Origin: Acidimicrobiia bacterium UBA5794
GTDB lineage: Bacteria; Actinomycetota; Acidimicrobiia; Spongiisociales; UBA5794
DNA length: 64,000 nt
Direction: 5' to 3'
Assembly: GCA_002418265.1 (NCBI GenBank)
Contig: DIDS01000007.1
Location: 36,925 to 100,924 of the forward strand
Below the pieces are notes generated by a model. It was not told the DNA's origin, ran no database searches, and saw only the letters and a program-made list of their open reading frames with translations. The translations under genes were made by a program, and so were the position numbers. Of this stretch, positions 47,384 to 56,497 are shown one piece after another. The number at the start of each line of letters is the position of its first letter. The first letter of the stretch is position 1.

Positions 47384-48570
47384 ACCTCACCACGGTTCAC
47401 GAGGTTGATCGATTCGGAATCTTCAGGATGGGAAGGGTCAGGTGGATCCGGTCCCGTTGGGTCGTCTCCAAGCTCGGATTCGGTGCCTGTTGCCTTCCTA
47501 TCGAGAAGACGGCGTTTGAACCGATCACTTGAGACAAGGAAAATGACGACGAGTCCGTTCAGCGCCAAGATCAGGGCAGACGGTACCTGGACGGTTCGCT
47601 GCAAGGCATTCCCCCCAACGAGCAGACCGCCGAACAGGAATGACGCGGGAATGGTCCATAGTGGGTGAAGCCCTCCGAACAGAGCCGCAACGATGCCGTT
47701 GAAACCAGCATTACCAGTGAAACCGGCGGTCGATCCGTCGGTGACCATCCGATGGCTTTCGCTGCCAAACACCAGAATTGCACCAGCGAGACCAGCCATC
47801 GCTCCGCTCAGCGTGAGTGCCAGGACGATCGTGCGCTTGACCGGTATTCCTGCGTAGCGAGCGGCATCGGCGTTGCGCCCAACGGCGCGTAACCGATACC
47901 CCAAGGGTGTCCGCCACAACAGGACATATGCAGCAATGGCGGCGATCACAGCAATGACGGGACCAATATGGAGCCGCCCAGAGCCAAACAACAAAGGTAG
48001 ATCGGCATTTTCGGTCAACCGTTCGGTTTGCGGGATGCTGGTCCCGCGCTCAATCTCACCGGGGTCAATGAAAGGTCCGCGCAAAAGAAAGTTCATCAAC
48101 TGAACGGCAACGACGTTCAACATGATGGTGCTGAGGATCTCATTGACGTCGTAGTAGGCCTTGAGAACCCCTGGAATCGCCCCCCAGATAGCTCCACCGA
48201 CGAAGCCGGCGAGAAGGACCAGAGGGATCATGAGAACCGCAGGAAGTCGCGGTACATTCAGAGCAACGAAGGTCGAAAACAAGGCTCCGAGAACCAACTG
48301 CCCTTCGCCACCGATGTTGATGACGTCGGCGCGAAACGCGATCGTGATTCCCACTCCAACAAGCAGGAGTGGCGTGGCTTTGAGCACGGTTTCCGTCAGG
48401 GCTTTCGAAGACCCGAATGCGCCCTCGAACATTGCCTTGACACCTTCAAGGGGGCTGGCATCAAGAATCAGCAGCATGATTGCCCCGAGGATCAACGCGA
48501 ACAAAACAGCCGCCATCGGGACGCCATAGGCGAGGAGCCGTCGACCCTGGACTCCTCGTTGAAACAACAC
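47380..48570 (-). CDS. ABC transporter permease (NupP-like)
   Basis: 396 residues with 8-9 hydrophobic helices and a charged C-terminal tail rich in Pro/Asp/Ser. TPLLLVGVGITIAFRADVINIGGEGQLVLGALF is the family signature. It is the first gene of the importer operon and starts at GTG. Upstream lies a 320-bp region with operator-like repeats. Confidence 0.92.
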   Translation of the reverse strand: MLFQRGVQGRRLLAYGVPMAAVLFALILGAIMLLILDASPLEGVKAMFEGAFGSSKALTETVLKATPLLLVGVGITIAFRADVINIGGEGQLVLGALFSTFVALNVPRLPAVLMIPLVLLAGFVGGAIWGAIPGVLKAYYDVNEILSTIMLNVVAVQLMNFLLRGPFIDPGEIERGTSIPQTERLTENADLPLLFGSGRLHIGPVIAVIAAIAAYVLLWRTPLGYRLRAVGRNADAARYAGIPVKRTIVLALTLSGAMAGLAGAILVFGSESHRMVTDGSTAGFTGNAGFNGIVAALFGGLHPLWTIPASFLFGGLLVGGNALQRTVQVPSALILALNGLVVIFLVSSDRFKRRLLDRKATGTESELGDDPTGPDPPDPSHPEDSESINLVNRGEV

Positions 48571-48699
48571 CCCCGCTTTTCCTTTCGAGCGTGTCGAACT
48601 ATCGTCTCGTGGGCTGAAAAAAGACTCGCACTTGCATTACGAGATGTCAAACTCGAATGAAAAAGCGATGAGGGAAGAGGCGCACCAACATGCCATCAG

Positions 48700-48717
48700 C
48701 GAACACCTCGGTGTTCG
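48700..48717. promoter_or_regulatory. Operator-like palindrome CGAACACC-TC-GGTGTTCG
   Basis: Perfect 8-bp half-sites with a 2-bp spacer, about 130 bp before the importer start. Its size suits a LacI/GntR/TetR-type dimer. Confidence 0.5.
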
Positions 48718-48737
48718 GATCAGCCAGGACATATGCT

Positions 48738-48773
48738 CCGACCCCTCATCAACAGCCAAGGGCCGACCCCTCA
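48738..48773. repeat. Pair of 11-bp direct repeats (CCGACCCCTCA)
   Basis: Two perfect copies spaced 25 bp start to start, upstream of the palindrome with respect to the importer operon. Confidence 0.6.
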
Positions 48774-48850
48774 GCAACTCACGATTCGGACTGTTCATAC
48801 CTTGCAAACCGTGCAGTCTCACACACCACGAACACAAACGCGAGCACCCA

Positions 48851-48881
48851 ATGAATCAACCGGATCTGAATCAACCGGATC
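48851..48881. repeat. Tandem 15-bp repeat after lipoprotein stop
   Basis: Two adjacent copies of TGAATCAACCGGATC, 8 bp downstream of the lipoprotein stop codon. The unit is not 7 bp, so it does not belong to the heptamer families. Confidence 0.7.
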
Positions 48882-48889
48882 GCGGTGTC

Positions 48890-49534
48890 CTAGCTGACGC
48901 GATTCCAGATCGTCGTGACGCCCTCGGAGGTGACCGACATCGTGTTATCGCCACAGTCGGGTGTGACTGCTTCGAACGAGGCCTCGGGTGCCTCTATGGG
49001 CATGATTCCACCGGGCGGATCAAACGGAACTCCATCAATGCTGATTTGCACATCGGGCGCTCCCTGACCACCTGGGATCACGGTTGACATCGTGTCTCCG
49101 TCAATCGTGTAGGTACCGACCTGTTTGTGGTTGATCGTCAGCTCCATGTTGCCGAAGTCGGTTTCGACACCAAACGAGAAATCGATGCGCTCATCGGTGA
49201 ACGTGCCGTCAGCATCGGCCGTGATGCGATACACGCCTCCGAGATAGACAAGCTCACTCGGTTCCTCGGAATCGGCGAGACTCTCTGAGATCTGATCCAT
49301 GAAGTTCGCAGCGTCCAACTCCCACGAACCAATGACACAATCGGCAAGACCACCGGTTGCTGGCGCAGCGGTCGTCGTTGTTGTCTCCGGCGTAGCAGAA
49401 CTCGTCGTTGTTACTCCAGCGGCCGTCGTCGTCGTTGCGGCCCCCCCATCGGCCGTCGTGGTCGTCTCCGCGCTGGTCGAGCTGCACGCTGCCACAACGA
49501 GCAAAACAACGACTCCGATTCCAATCTTGTTCAT
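48890..49534 (-). CDS. Hypothetical lipoprotein with Thr-rich stalk
   Basis: 214 residues. A short signal MNKIGIGVVVLLVVAA is followed by lipobox Cys17, then about 40 residues of Thr/Ala/Ser stalk (ADGGAATTTTAAGVTTT), then a globular domain beginning ADCVIGSWELDAANFMDQI. Such cell-surface proteins on Thr-rich stalks are frequent in Acidimicrobiia. Two Cys in the C-terminal domain may pair. Function unknown. Confidence 0.75.
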   Translation of the reverse strand: MNKIGIGVVVLLVVAACSSTSAETTTTADGGAATTTTAAGVTTTSSATPETTTTTAAPATGGLADCVIGSWELDAANFMDQISESLADSEEPSELVYLGGVYRITADADGTFTDERIDFSFGVETDFGNMELTINHKQVGTYTIDGDTMSTVIPGGQGAPDVQISIDGVPFDPPGGIMPIEAPEASFEAVTPDCGDNTMSVTSEGVTTIWNRVS

Positions 49535-49601
49535 GATCCCTCCTGGGAAAGCATTGACGGTTCAAACCATACCAGTGCGCAAAAACATCCTGAGGGACAG
49601 A

Positions 49602-50600
49602 TCAAGTCGACTCGCTACGTGTCGAGCGCTTCCCAAGGAGCACGGCAGAGCCAACGAGAACCCCTCCGCCGACGAGGAAGGCGAGGGGCACACCCACCCC
49701 GTCGTTGAAAAGACCGAAGACGAGAAGCGGGAGAAAAAGCCACAGCCCAACCATCCCACCGACGAGAAGCGGCGTTCGGCCACGCGTCACACCAAATACC
49801 GTCATGGCGACGCCAACAGCGACAAATGCTGTGGAAGCCAGCGTGGGTACGACGCCATCGTGAGACACCACGGAGAGCGAAACAACCAGTTCCCCGATCA
49901 ACCACAAGACAATCCCGAGTATCTCTCCAAGTCGCTGCTCAGCAAGTCGGTTCGATGTCGCCAAAGCCATCCAGAGACCTCCGAGAGCAACCACCCCCGT
50001 GCCTGTCACCCACCCCCAATTGCCGTCTGGCAACAACATGATGGTTGCACTGACCACGGTACCGAACGCCGACATGATCAGGGCAACATGTTGAGGCGCG
50101 CTTGGTGTCGCGAGATACCACCAGAAACTGAGTCCCAGCGCTGCAGCAAAGGAGAAGAATGAGGCAAGATCCGGGTTCGCAAGCCCGCCGACGGTACCTG
50201 CAACCGCCACTGAGATTGGAACGGGAGCGAGCATAAGAGAGACTCGACCGATTCGGATGAGGACTGGCGCCGCACTTCGAATGGCGATGAGTCCGACACC
50301 GGCAAGGATCACACCACCAGCGCCCGACACCGCGATACGAACTGCCCGCGACAGCTCACTCCAAGCATTCGACACGAGGATCACAGCCGCGATGAGAACG
50401 AGCACAGTTCCGATGTACCCGAGAACCTCGACGGTGTTGGTCTGTCTTGCCTGATCGGTCGACGGTGCGGAAACGCCGTACGGCAGTGTTTCACGTGCGA
50501 GGATGTCACGAGCTTGATCGGCAGTGATGATCCCGGCGTCTACCCATTGAAACACCTTGGCATGGACCTTGGCATGCCTCTTTGGGTCGTCAAAGACCAT
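49602..50600 (-). CDS. DUF2157-like multi-pass membrane protein
   Basis: 332 residues. A cytoplasmic N-terminal segment (VFQWVDAGIITADQARDIL, about 15-33) resembles the helical start of DUF2157 proteins. It is followed by about ten hydrophobic helices and a short basic tail. There is no functional assignment for the family. It is 66 bp upstream of the Thr-stalk lipoprotein gene on the same strand. Confidence 0.7.
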   Translation of the reverse strand: MVFDDPKRHAKVHAKVFQWVDAGIITADQARDILARETLPYGVSAPSTDQARQTNTVEVLGYIGTVLVLIAAVILVSNAWSELSRAVRIAVSGAGGVILAGVGLIAIRSAAPVLIRIGRVSLMLAPVPISVAVAGTVGGLANPDLASFFSFAAALGLSFWWYLATPSAPQHVALIMSAFGTVVSATIMLLPDGNWGWVTGTGVVALGGLWMALATSNRLAEQRLGEILGIVLWLIGELVVSLSVVSHDGVVPTLASTAFVAVGVAMTVFGVTRGRTPLLVGGMVGLWLFLPLLVFGLFNDGVGVPLAFLVGGGVLVGSAVLLGKRSTRSEST

Positions 50601-50681
50601 GGCCTACCCGTGGATGGCGTGTCCCTACATTGTCTCACGCACAGCTCTGAAGTCCATGGGGCTGAACCGATCGATGTGTGG

Positions 50682-51413
50682 CTACTCGCCGCAGCCCTGG
50701 CCACCGTTGATCGAGGTGATCGCGTGCGCATCGGACTGTCCGGTTGCGTAACCCCACATGCCCGTCCAGGTCTGCAGGTCGTAGGACCAGAACCCGACCG
50801 AGGGATCAAAGAACGCCTCATCGATCACGATTTTGGTTGGATCGTAGGCAGCCTTGAGTTGGCCGAGGCTCGATCCGATGCCGATTCCTTCCGGGGTTCG
50901 CAGATCTGGTGGGTTCGCGACGTCCGTGTAGTAGAAGCTGTAGAAGTGCTCAACACCACCAGACCAGAAATCGGTGTCGCCGGTGGTGTACAACGTGACA
51001 AGTGACCCCCACTCGACCGCTCGCATCCTCGGCCCGAGACAGACGCCGTAGTCACCGAACGGATCGATCCATCCCGTGTCCTTGGAAGGGGCACCGAGGG
51101 CCTCTGAGATGTGCGTCACGGTAGCGTCGTCGTCGAAGCCGAAGTAGATCCACTGATCGCCTGCCTGGATTCCCTCGTCGGTGAGTTCAACGGTGGCGGC
51201 AGCGGGTGGGGTCGTGGTGGTCGTGGTGGTTGTAGTGGTCGTGGTGGTTGTAGTGGTCGTCGTCTCAGGAACCGTGGTCGTCGTAGGTGCTGTGCTTGTG
51301 GATGTCGTCGAGGTGAGCTCCACCGGCAGTGTTGTCGTTGTTCCTGCGTCACCGGATGAACACGACGCTGCAATGGCACCAACAACGGCAAGGACGATGG
51401 CATATTTCTTCAT
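50682..51413 (-). CDS. Hypothetical lipoprotein with poly-Thr stalk
   Basis: 243 residues. Signal MKKYAIVLAVVGAIAAS and lipobox Cys lead into a stalk with a run of 18 Thr, then a globular domain (ELTDEGIQAGDQWIYFGFDD...) with Cys pairs near CLGPRM and the C-terminal GGQGCGE. Start at 51413 by signal peptide and GGAG site. Unknown function. It lies just downstream of map. Confidence 0.75.
   Translation of the reverse strand: MKKYAIVLAVVGAIAASCSSGDAGTTTTLPVELTSTTSTSTAPTTTTVPETTTTTTTTTTTTTTTTTTPPAAATVELTDEGIQAGDQWIYFGFDDDATVTHISEALGAPSKDTGWIDPFGDYGVCLGPRMRAVEWGSLVTLYTTGDTDFWSGGVEHFYSFYYTDVANPPDLRTPEGIGIGSSLGQLKAAYDPTKIVIDEAFFDPSVGFWSYDLQTWTGMWGYATGQSDAHAITSINGGQGCGE
51208..51265. repeat. Imperfect 18-bp/6-bp repeat encoding the poly-Thr stalk
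   Basis: GTGGTCGTGGTGGTTGTA-type units repeat about three times. The repeat is in frame and slippage-prone, so stalk length may vary between strains. Confidence 0.75.
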
Positions 51414-51479
51414 GAGCACTCCACACGCTACGTTCGGGTTTCCAACAGTAGCCATCGTCGGCAGAAGCACCCGAAACCT

Positions 51480-52274
51480 TTACTGCGTTACGAGCTTTGG
51501 CTCGGGGAGGGTCGACACGATTGAGCCGGCCTCGGTCAACAGCACCGTGTGCTCGAAGTGCGCGGACCACTGGCCATCCGCCGTGACGACAGTCCATTCA
51601 TCCTCAAGGACATTCGATGACTCGGTCCCCAGGTTGAACATCGGTTCGATTGCCAAAGCCATACCTGTTTTGAGTCGCAGCCCTTTGCCAGCGCGCCCGT
51701 AATTGGGAACTGACGGTGCCTCGTGCATCTGCCGCCCGATCCCATGTCCGACATAGTCGCGGACAACCCCGAGTCCGTGTGGTTCAGCAACCGCCTCGAC
51801 AGCCGCCCCAATATCTCCGAGCCGATTGCCGTGGATAGCCTGTTCGATTCCTGCCCACAGGGCCTTCTCCGTCACATCGAGCAGATTTGTCACCTCGGGT
51901 GGAACGTCACCAACAGCCATCGTGAAGGCGGCATCTCCATGCCAACCCTCAAAGATTGCACCGGCGTCGATCGCGATGATGTCACCGTCGCGCAGGACGT
52001 AGTCGCCAGGGATACCGTGGACGATCACCGAATTGGGAGAGGTGCAGATCACACCGGGAAATGGATTGGATGGCCCGCCATAGCCAAGGAAGGAAGATTG
52101 GCAATTCCACTCCTTGAGCACATCTCTGGCGATCATGTCGAGTTCGCGAGTTGTGGTACCCGCCACTATGGCCTGACGCGTCGCTGCATGGATCGCAGCA
52201 ACACACCTACCAGCAACAAGCATCTTGTCAAAGTCGGCTTGCGTCTTCTTCGTGATGAGCCGGGTGCCGTTCAT
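51480..52274 (-). CDS. map: Methionine aminopeptidase type I
   Basis: 264 residues. Metal ligands appear in order: ICTSPNSVIVHGIPG (His), IIAIDAGAIFEGWHGDAAFT (two Asp), GHGIGRQMHEAPSVPNYG (His), ALAIEPMFNLG (Glu) and the final Glu near DEWTVVTADGQWSAHFEHT. It removes initiator Met from nascent proteins. It follows adk by 5 bp, the usual secY-adk-map order. Confidence 0.98.
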   Translation of the reverse strand: MNGTRLITKKTQADFDKMLVAGRCVAAIHAATRQAIVAGTTTRELDMIARDVLKEWNCQSSFLGYGGPSNPFPGVICTSPNSVIVHGIPGDYVLRDGDIIAIDAGAIFEGWHGDAAFTMAVGDVPPEVTNLLDVTEKALWAGIEQAIHGNRLGDIGAAVEAVAEPHGLGVVRDYVGHGIGRQMHEAPSVPNYGRAGKGLRLKTGMALAIEPMFNLGTESSNVLEDEWTVVTADGQWSAHFEHTVLLTEAGSIVSTLPEPKLVTQ

Positions 52275-52279
52275 GGCCG

Positions 52280-52837
52280 CTACCTCGCGAGAGCGAGGAC
52301 GATCCTGGCAAAGATCTCCTCAATCCCACCAACACCGTCGACAGTGGTCACAGCGTCTCCATAATGATCAATCAGTGGCATGGTCTCAGAAAGGTAGACG
52401 TCAAGCCTGTGACGAATGACGTCCTCCGTATCGTCTGCCCTGCCCTGATCCGCGGCACGTTTCAAGAGGCGGGCAACCAGTTCGTCGGAGTCAACATCGA
52501 GGAGAAGCGCCACCTCGATGGCATCATCACCCATGACCTCGGCGAGAGCTGAGGCTTGCGCCACGTTGCGTGGATAGCCGTCAAGGAGATATCCGCATCG
52601 GGCATCGTTACGTCTGAGACGTTCTTCCACAAGAGCAAGTACGAGATCATCCGAAACAAGGGCCCCGGAGGCGACGACCTGTTCGACCTGCTTCCCGAGC
52701 TCGGTTCCTTCAGATATTGCTTCGCGAAGCATCACACCGGTGGAGATGTGCGGGACACCGAGCGCCCTGGCGAGCATCTCGGCCTGGGTTCCCTTGCCAG
52801 CACCAGGAGGACCGAGAAAGAGGATCCTGCGGCCCAT
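52280..52837 (-). CDS. adk: Adenylate kinase (short-lid)
   Basis: 185 residues. ILFLGPPGAGKGTQAEMLA is the P-loop, HISTGVMLREAI binds AMP, and YLLDGYPRNVAQA is the signature. The lid is short and without zinc Cys, as in most actinobacterial Adk. It balances AMP, ADP and ATP. It lies between secY and map. Confidence 0.97.
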   Translation of the reverse strand: MGRRILFLGPPGAGKGTQAEMLARALGVPHISTGVMLREAISEGTELGKQVEQVVASGALVSDDLVLALVEERLRRNDARCGYLLDGYPRNVAQASALAEVMGDDAIEVALLLDVDSDELVARLLKRAADQGRADDTEDVIRHRLDVYLSETMPLIDHYGDAVTTVDGVGGIEEIFARIVLALAR

Positions 52838-52876
52838 CAGTGCACCGCTGTTCGATGGATCATTGCTGCACCGTCA

Positions 52877-54184
52877 TCAGGAGAGGAAACCTTCGTAGTT
52901 GCGCATCGTCAACTGCGATTCGATCTGTTTCGTTGTCTCAAGTGCAACACCGGCCACGATGATGATCGACACGCCTGACAGGCCGACCGGAACATTCCAA
53001 TACCAGCCGAAAAGCGATGGGAGCACGGTGACAACCGCCAGATAGGCCGCACCGGGCAGAGTGATTCGGCTCAGTACATGCGACAGATAGTTGACCGTGG
53101 CGCGACCGGGGCGAATGCCGGGAATGAAGCCACCTTGACGCTGGATCATGTCGGCTTGACGCTCAGGGTCGAACTGGATCGCCGTGTAGAAGTAGGTGAA
53201 GAACACGACGAGCAGCGCAAGTACACCGATGTACCACAAAGATGGCGAGAAGCCACCTCCACTCGACGAGAGCATGTTGTCATTGATCCAGTCGCGTACG
53301 GCTGCACCCCAGCCCGTCGAGGGGAGGGCTGATGAAATCAATGCAGGGAAGTACATGATCGACGTAGCGAAGATGACGGGGATGACACCTGCCATGTTGA
53401 CCTTCAGCGGGATGTACGTTGACTGTCCGCCCATGACCTTGCGTCCGCGTACACGGCGCGAGAATTGGACCGGTATTCGTCTCTGCCCCTGTTCGATAAA
53501 GATGATCCCGATGGTCAGGGCGATCATCACCGCTGAGATCGTGACCATCTGATAGGTCTGTGAGTTCGTATTCAAGATCACGAGTTGACTCGGAATCTGA
53601 CTGATGATCGAGACGAAGATCAGCAATGACATGCCGTTGCCGATGCCCCGCTGTGTGATGAGCTCGCCCATCCACATGAGCAGTGCGGTACCAGCCGTCA
53701 TGGTGATAACGACGATGATCACGTTGCGGGGTGTGAAGTTGGGTATCAGGTCCACACCTTGGGTGAACTGTCCTGAGTGGAACAGGTATGCAAATCCGGT
53801 CGACTGAAGCAGGGCGAGAATGACCGTGAGATACCTCGTCCACTGCGTGATGACCTTGCGACCGGTTTCGCCCTCTTCCTGGAGCGCCTGCAGTTTCGGG
53901 ATCACGACGGCAAGGAGCTGCATGATGATCGACGATGTGATGTACGGCATGATGCCGAGCGCGAAAATCGAGAGCTGTGTCAGGGCACCACCTGAAAACA
54001 GGTTCAACAGGCCGACAAACCCTGACTGTTCTGCCTCGTTCGCGAAGTCCTGAACTGCCTGCAGGTCAACTCCCGGTACCGGGATCTGGGCACCGAGGCG
54101 ATAGATCGCAAAGATGAACAGCGTGAACAGGATCTTGTTCCGAAGGTCTCGGATCCTGAAGGCGTTCCTGAAGGCGGTGAGCAT
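52877..54184 (-). CDS. secY: Preprotein translocase subunit SecY
   Basis: 435 residues with ten transmembrane helices, the channel of the Sec translocon. FALGIMPYITSSIIMQLL and GIGNGMSLLIFVSI are the two SecY signatures. VRGRKVMGGQSTYIPLKVNMAGVIPVIF is the loop that contacts SecA and the ribosome. It is separated from rplO by 118 bp, longer than the other gaps in the operon, so an internal promoter is possible. Confidence 0.98.
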   Translation of the reverse strand: MLTAFRNAFRIRDLRNKILFTLFIFAIYRLGAQIPVPGVDLQAVQDFANEAEQSGFVGLLNLFSGGALTQLSIFALGIMPYITSSIIMQLLAVVIPKLQALQEEGETGRKVITQWTRYLTVILALLQSTGFAYLFHSGQFTQGVDLIPNFTPRNVIIVVITMTAGTALLMWMGELITQRGIGNGMSLLIFVSIISQIPSQLVILNTNSQTYQMVTISAVMIALTIGIIFIEQGQRRIPVQFSRRVRGRKVMGGQSTYIPLKVNMAGVIPVIFATSIMYFPALISSALPSTGWGAAVRDWINDNMLSSSGGGFSPSLWYIGVLALLVVFFTYFYTAIQFDPERQADMIQRQGGFIPGIRPGRATVNYLSHVLSRITLPGAAYLAVVTVLPSLFGWYWNVPVGLSGVSIIIVAGVALETTKQIESQLTMRNYEGFLS

Positions 54185-54302
54185 GGAGGTCCAGTCGTCT
54201 AAAGCGGGCGTGCTGTGTTTGGGTCGAAGTCGCCGGCTGGAAAGTGTTGCAGATGACAGGCGCTATTGCCTACCAAGGGTTCACGATCTGCCAGAGTGAT
54301 TC

Positions 54303-54743
54303 TCACGATTCAATGACCTCAATCGAGCCGCCAGCGGACTGGATCTTGCCGGCTGCACCGGCAGAAAAGGCATGTGCCTTGACGGTGAGTGCAACATTGA
54401 TATCGCCCTCTCCGAGTACCTTGATCTTTCCACGCTTCTTGGCGAGCCCCGCCGCACGCATCGTTTCAGGTGTCACCGTCGTTCCTGTATCGAGTTCACC
54501 AAGGCGACCGACATTGATCACGGTGAACTCTTCGCGGTTTGGATTCTTGAAACCCTTGAGCTTGGGTATCCGACGCTGCAACGGGGTCTGACCGCCCTCA
54601 AAACCCTGACGGACCTTGCTTCGGGCCTTGAGACCCTTGGTGCCGCGACCAGCAGTCTTGCCTCGACGACCAGCCTCACCGCGCCCGACGCGGATCTTTC
54701 GTTTCTTGGAACCCTCAGCGGGTCTCAGGTGATGGAGTTTCAT
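54303..54743 (-). CDS. rplO: 50S ribosomal protein L15
   Basis: 146 residues. MKLHHLRPAEGSKKRKIRVGRGEAGRRGKTAGRGTKG is the classic basic N-terminal tail and the C-terminal domain includes AHAFSAGAAGKIQSAGGSIEVI. Its first base overlaps the rpmD stop. Confidence 0.98.
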   Translation of the reverse strand: MKLHHLRPAEGSKKRKIRVGRGEAGRRGKTAGRGTKGLKARSKVRQGFEGGQTPLQRRIPKLKGFKNPNREEFTVINVGRLGELDTGTTVTPETMRAAGLAKKRGKIKVLGEGDINVALTVKAHAFSAGAAGKIQSAGGSIEVIES

Positions 54744-54925
54744 CAGGTTTCCTCTACCTCAAGCAGATGTTCGACCGCAGATACCATCCCGCGGACCGAA
54801 TCGGTGTCTGGACGTTCAACGCTCGAGTTGATCTTTCTCAGCCCAAGGCTCTCGACGGTTGCGCGAGCCTTCGGCTTCTCCCCGATGAGGCTGCGACGCA
54901 GCGTGATCTTGAGTGTCTTTGCCAT
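54743..54925 (-). CDS. rpmD: 50S ribosomal protein L30
   Basis: 60 residues. LKITLRRSLIGEKPKARATVESLGLRKINSSVERPDTDSVRGM is a full L30. It lies 4 bp after rpsE. Confidence 0.97.
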   Translation of the reverse strand: MAKTLKITLRRSLIGEKPKARATVESLGLRKINSSVERPDTDSVRGMVSAVEHLLEVEET

Positions 54926-54929
54926 GGCT

Positions 54930-55592
54930 CTATACCTGTGTCCTCATCAACTCAGACGAGTTGTATGCGGCAAGCAACGCTGGTGGGAAGATCTCTTCCG
55001 CACGCTTCCCTCTGGCTTTGGCGACCTTGTCGGGGCGCTGTTGACGCTTGAGGGCATTCACGGTCGCACCGGCCACGTTGATGTGAGTCGGCGAACCGAG
55101 GGACTTGGCGAGGACATTCTGGACACCGGCAGCCTCAAGGATCTGGCGAACGGCACCGCCCGCGATGACACCCGTACCGGGCGCTGCGGGCTTGAGCAGA
55201 ACCCTGCTCGCCCCCTGAACACCGATGATCTCGTGAATGATCGTCGACCCCGCCATGGGAACGTCGAACATCTCTTTCCGCGCAAGCTCAAAGGCCTTTT
55301 GAATTGCTGCGGGTACTTCTTTGGCCTTGCCGTACCCGACACCAACCCGCCCCTTGCCGTCTCCTACGGCTACCAGTGCGGTAAAGGAGAACCTTCGTCC
55401 ACCCTTGACAACCTTCGCGACACGGTTGATAGCAATCACACGCTCTTCAAACTCGGACTGCTCGCGCTCGCGTGGACGTCCGCTGTCGCGGCGTCCACGT
55501 TTCTTGTTCTGCTGGTTGCCAGACTTCCCAGCGGCGTCGCTTGACGTTTCTGCTTTCGGGTCGTCTGACGGCTTTGGTGTTTTTGTCGTCAT
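54930..55592 (-). CDS. rpsE: 30S ribosomal protein S5
   Basis: 220 residues with an N-terminal charged extension of about 45 residues (KPSDDPKAETSSDAAGKSGNQQ) and a C-terminal tail. The core has EFEERVIAINRVAKVVKGGRRFSFTALVAVGDGKGRVGVGYGKAKEV and GASRVLLKPAAPGTGVIAGG. It takes part in decoding fidelity. Confidence 0.97.
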   Translation of the reverse strand: MTTKTPKPSDDPKAETSSDAAGKSGNQQNKKRGRRDSGRPREREQSEFEERVIAINRVAKVVKGGRRFSFTALVAVGDGKGRVGVGYGKAKEVPAAIQKAFELARKEMFDVPMAGSTIIHEIIGVQGASRVLLKPAAPGTGVIAGGAVRQILEAAGVQNVLAKSLGSPTHINVAGATVNALKRQQRPDKVAKARGKRAEEIFPPALLAAYNSSELMRTQV

Positions 55593-55601
55593 CGATCGCT
55601 C

Positions 55602-55955
55602 CTAGAACTCGAGTCCGGCTTCACGGGCACCATCAGCAAGTGCCCGAATCCGGCCGTGGTACTTGTAGCCACCGCGATCGAACACGACCTTGGTGATTCC
55701 ATTGTCTCTTGCACGAGCGCCGATGAGTTTTCCGACCTGTTCAGCAGCACCCACCGTGAGCGTCTCAGCCTTGACGGCGGACTCGCCAGACGATGCCGAT
55801 GTGATCGTGCGGCCACTGTCATCGTCGATGAGCTGTGCGTAGATGTGCTTGTTCGATCGAAACACGGCGAGGCGTGGGCGATCCTGTGTGCCGTGAACCG
55901 ACTTGCGTACTCTGAAGTGTCTCCGACGGCGTGCGTCTGTGCGTGTACCCCTCAT
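55602..55955 (-). CDS. rplR: 50S ribosomal protein L18
   Basis: 117 residues. RRRRHFRVRKSVHGTQDRPRLAVFRSNKHIYAQLIDDD and VVFDRGGYKYHGRIRALADGAREAGLEF are standard. It binds 5S rRNA with L5. Overlaps rplF by 4 nt. Confidence 0.98.
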   Translation of the reverse strand: MRGTRTDARRRRHFRVRKSVHGTQDRPRLAVFRSNKHIYAQLIDDDSGRTITSASSGESAVKAETLTVGAAEQVGKLIGARARDNGITKVVFDRGGYKYHGRIRALADGAREAGLEF

Positions 55956-56494
55956 CCGGTCACACCTGCCTTACCCGCCTTGCGTCGAACATGCTCGTCG
56001 ACATAGCGGATTCCCTTGCCCTTGTAGGGCTCGGGTGGACGGACTGCGCGGATGTTCGCTGCCATCTGTCCAACCAGCTGTTTGTCAATCCCGCCGACGA
56101 TGATTCTCGTCGGTTCGGGAACCTCAAATGTGATTCCGTCCGGAGCGTCGATCGAAACGGGGTGTGAGAAACCAACCTGGAGTTCAAGCTGCGTCCCCTT
56201 GAGCGCAGCCCGGTAGCCAACACCCACGGCGGTCAGTTCCTTGGAGTACCCCTCGGACACGCCGATGACCATGTTGTTGATGAGCGCCCGTGTGAGCCCG
56301 TGAAGTGCCCGCGAGTTTCGCTCATCGTTTGCACGTGCAACCGAAACCGTCCCATCGTCGATCGAAACCGTGATTGGCTCGGTGATCGTCTGGGTAAGAG
56401 ACCCCTTGGGGCCCTTGACCTCAACAACATCACCATTGACCGTGACTTCAACGCCACTAGGCAGCTTGATTGGGTCGTTACCGATACGACTCAT
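55952..56494 (-). CDS. rplF: 50S ribosomal protein L6
   Basis: 180 residues. SRIGNDPIKLPSGVEVTVNGDVVEVKGPKG at the start and PEPYKGKGIRYVDEHVRRKAGKAG at the end are diagnostic. Confidence 0.98.
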   Translation of the reverse strand: MSRIGNDPIKLPSGVEVTVNGDVVEVKGPKGSLTQTITEPITVSIDDGTVSVARANDERNSRALHGLTRALINNMVIGVSEGYSKELTAVGVGYRAALKGTQLELQVGFSHPVSIDAPDGITFEVPEPTRIIVGGIDKQLVGQMAANIRAVRPPEPYKGKGIRYVDEHVRRKAGKAGVTG

Positions 56495-56497
56495 GGG

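Larger units (their letters stand above)
48571..48889. promoter_or_regulatory. Upstream regulatory region of the nucleoside ABC importer operon
   Basis: No gene seen. On the importer strand TTGACA occurs about 75 nt before the start without a clear -10. A perfect 18-bp palindrome, CGAACACC-TC-GGTGTTCG, lies at 48700-48717. An 11-bp direct repeat CCGACCCCTCA occurs at 48738 and 48763. These look like repressor or activator sites, but the regulator is unknown. Confidence 0.5.
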
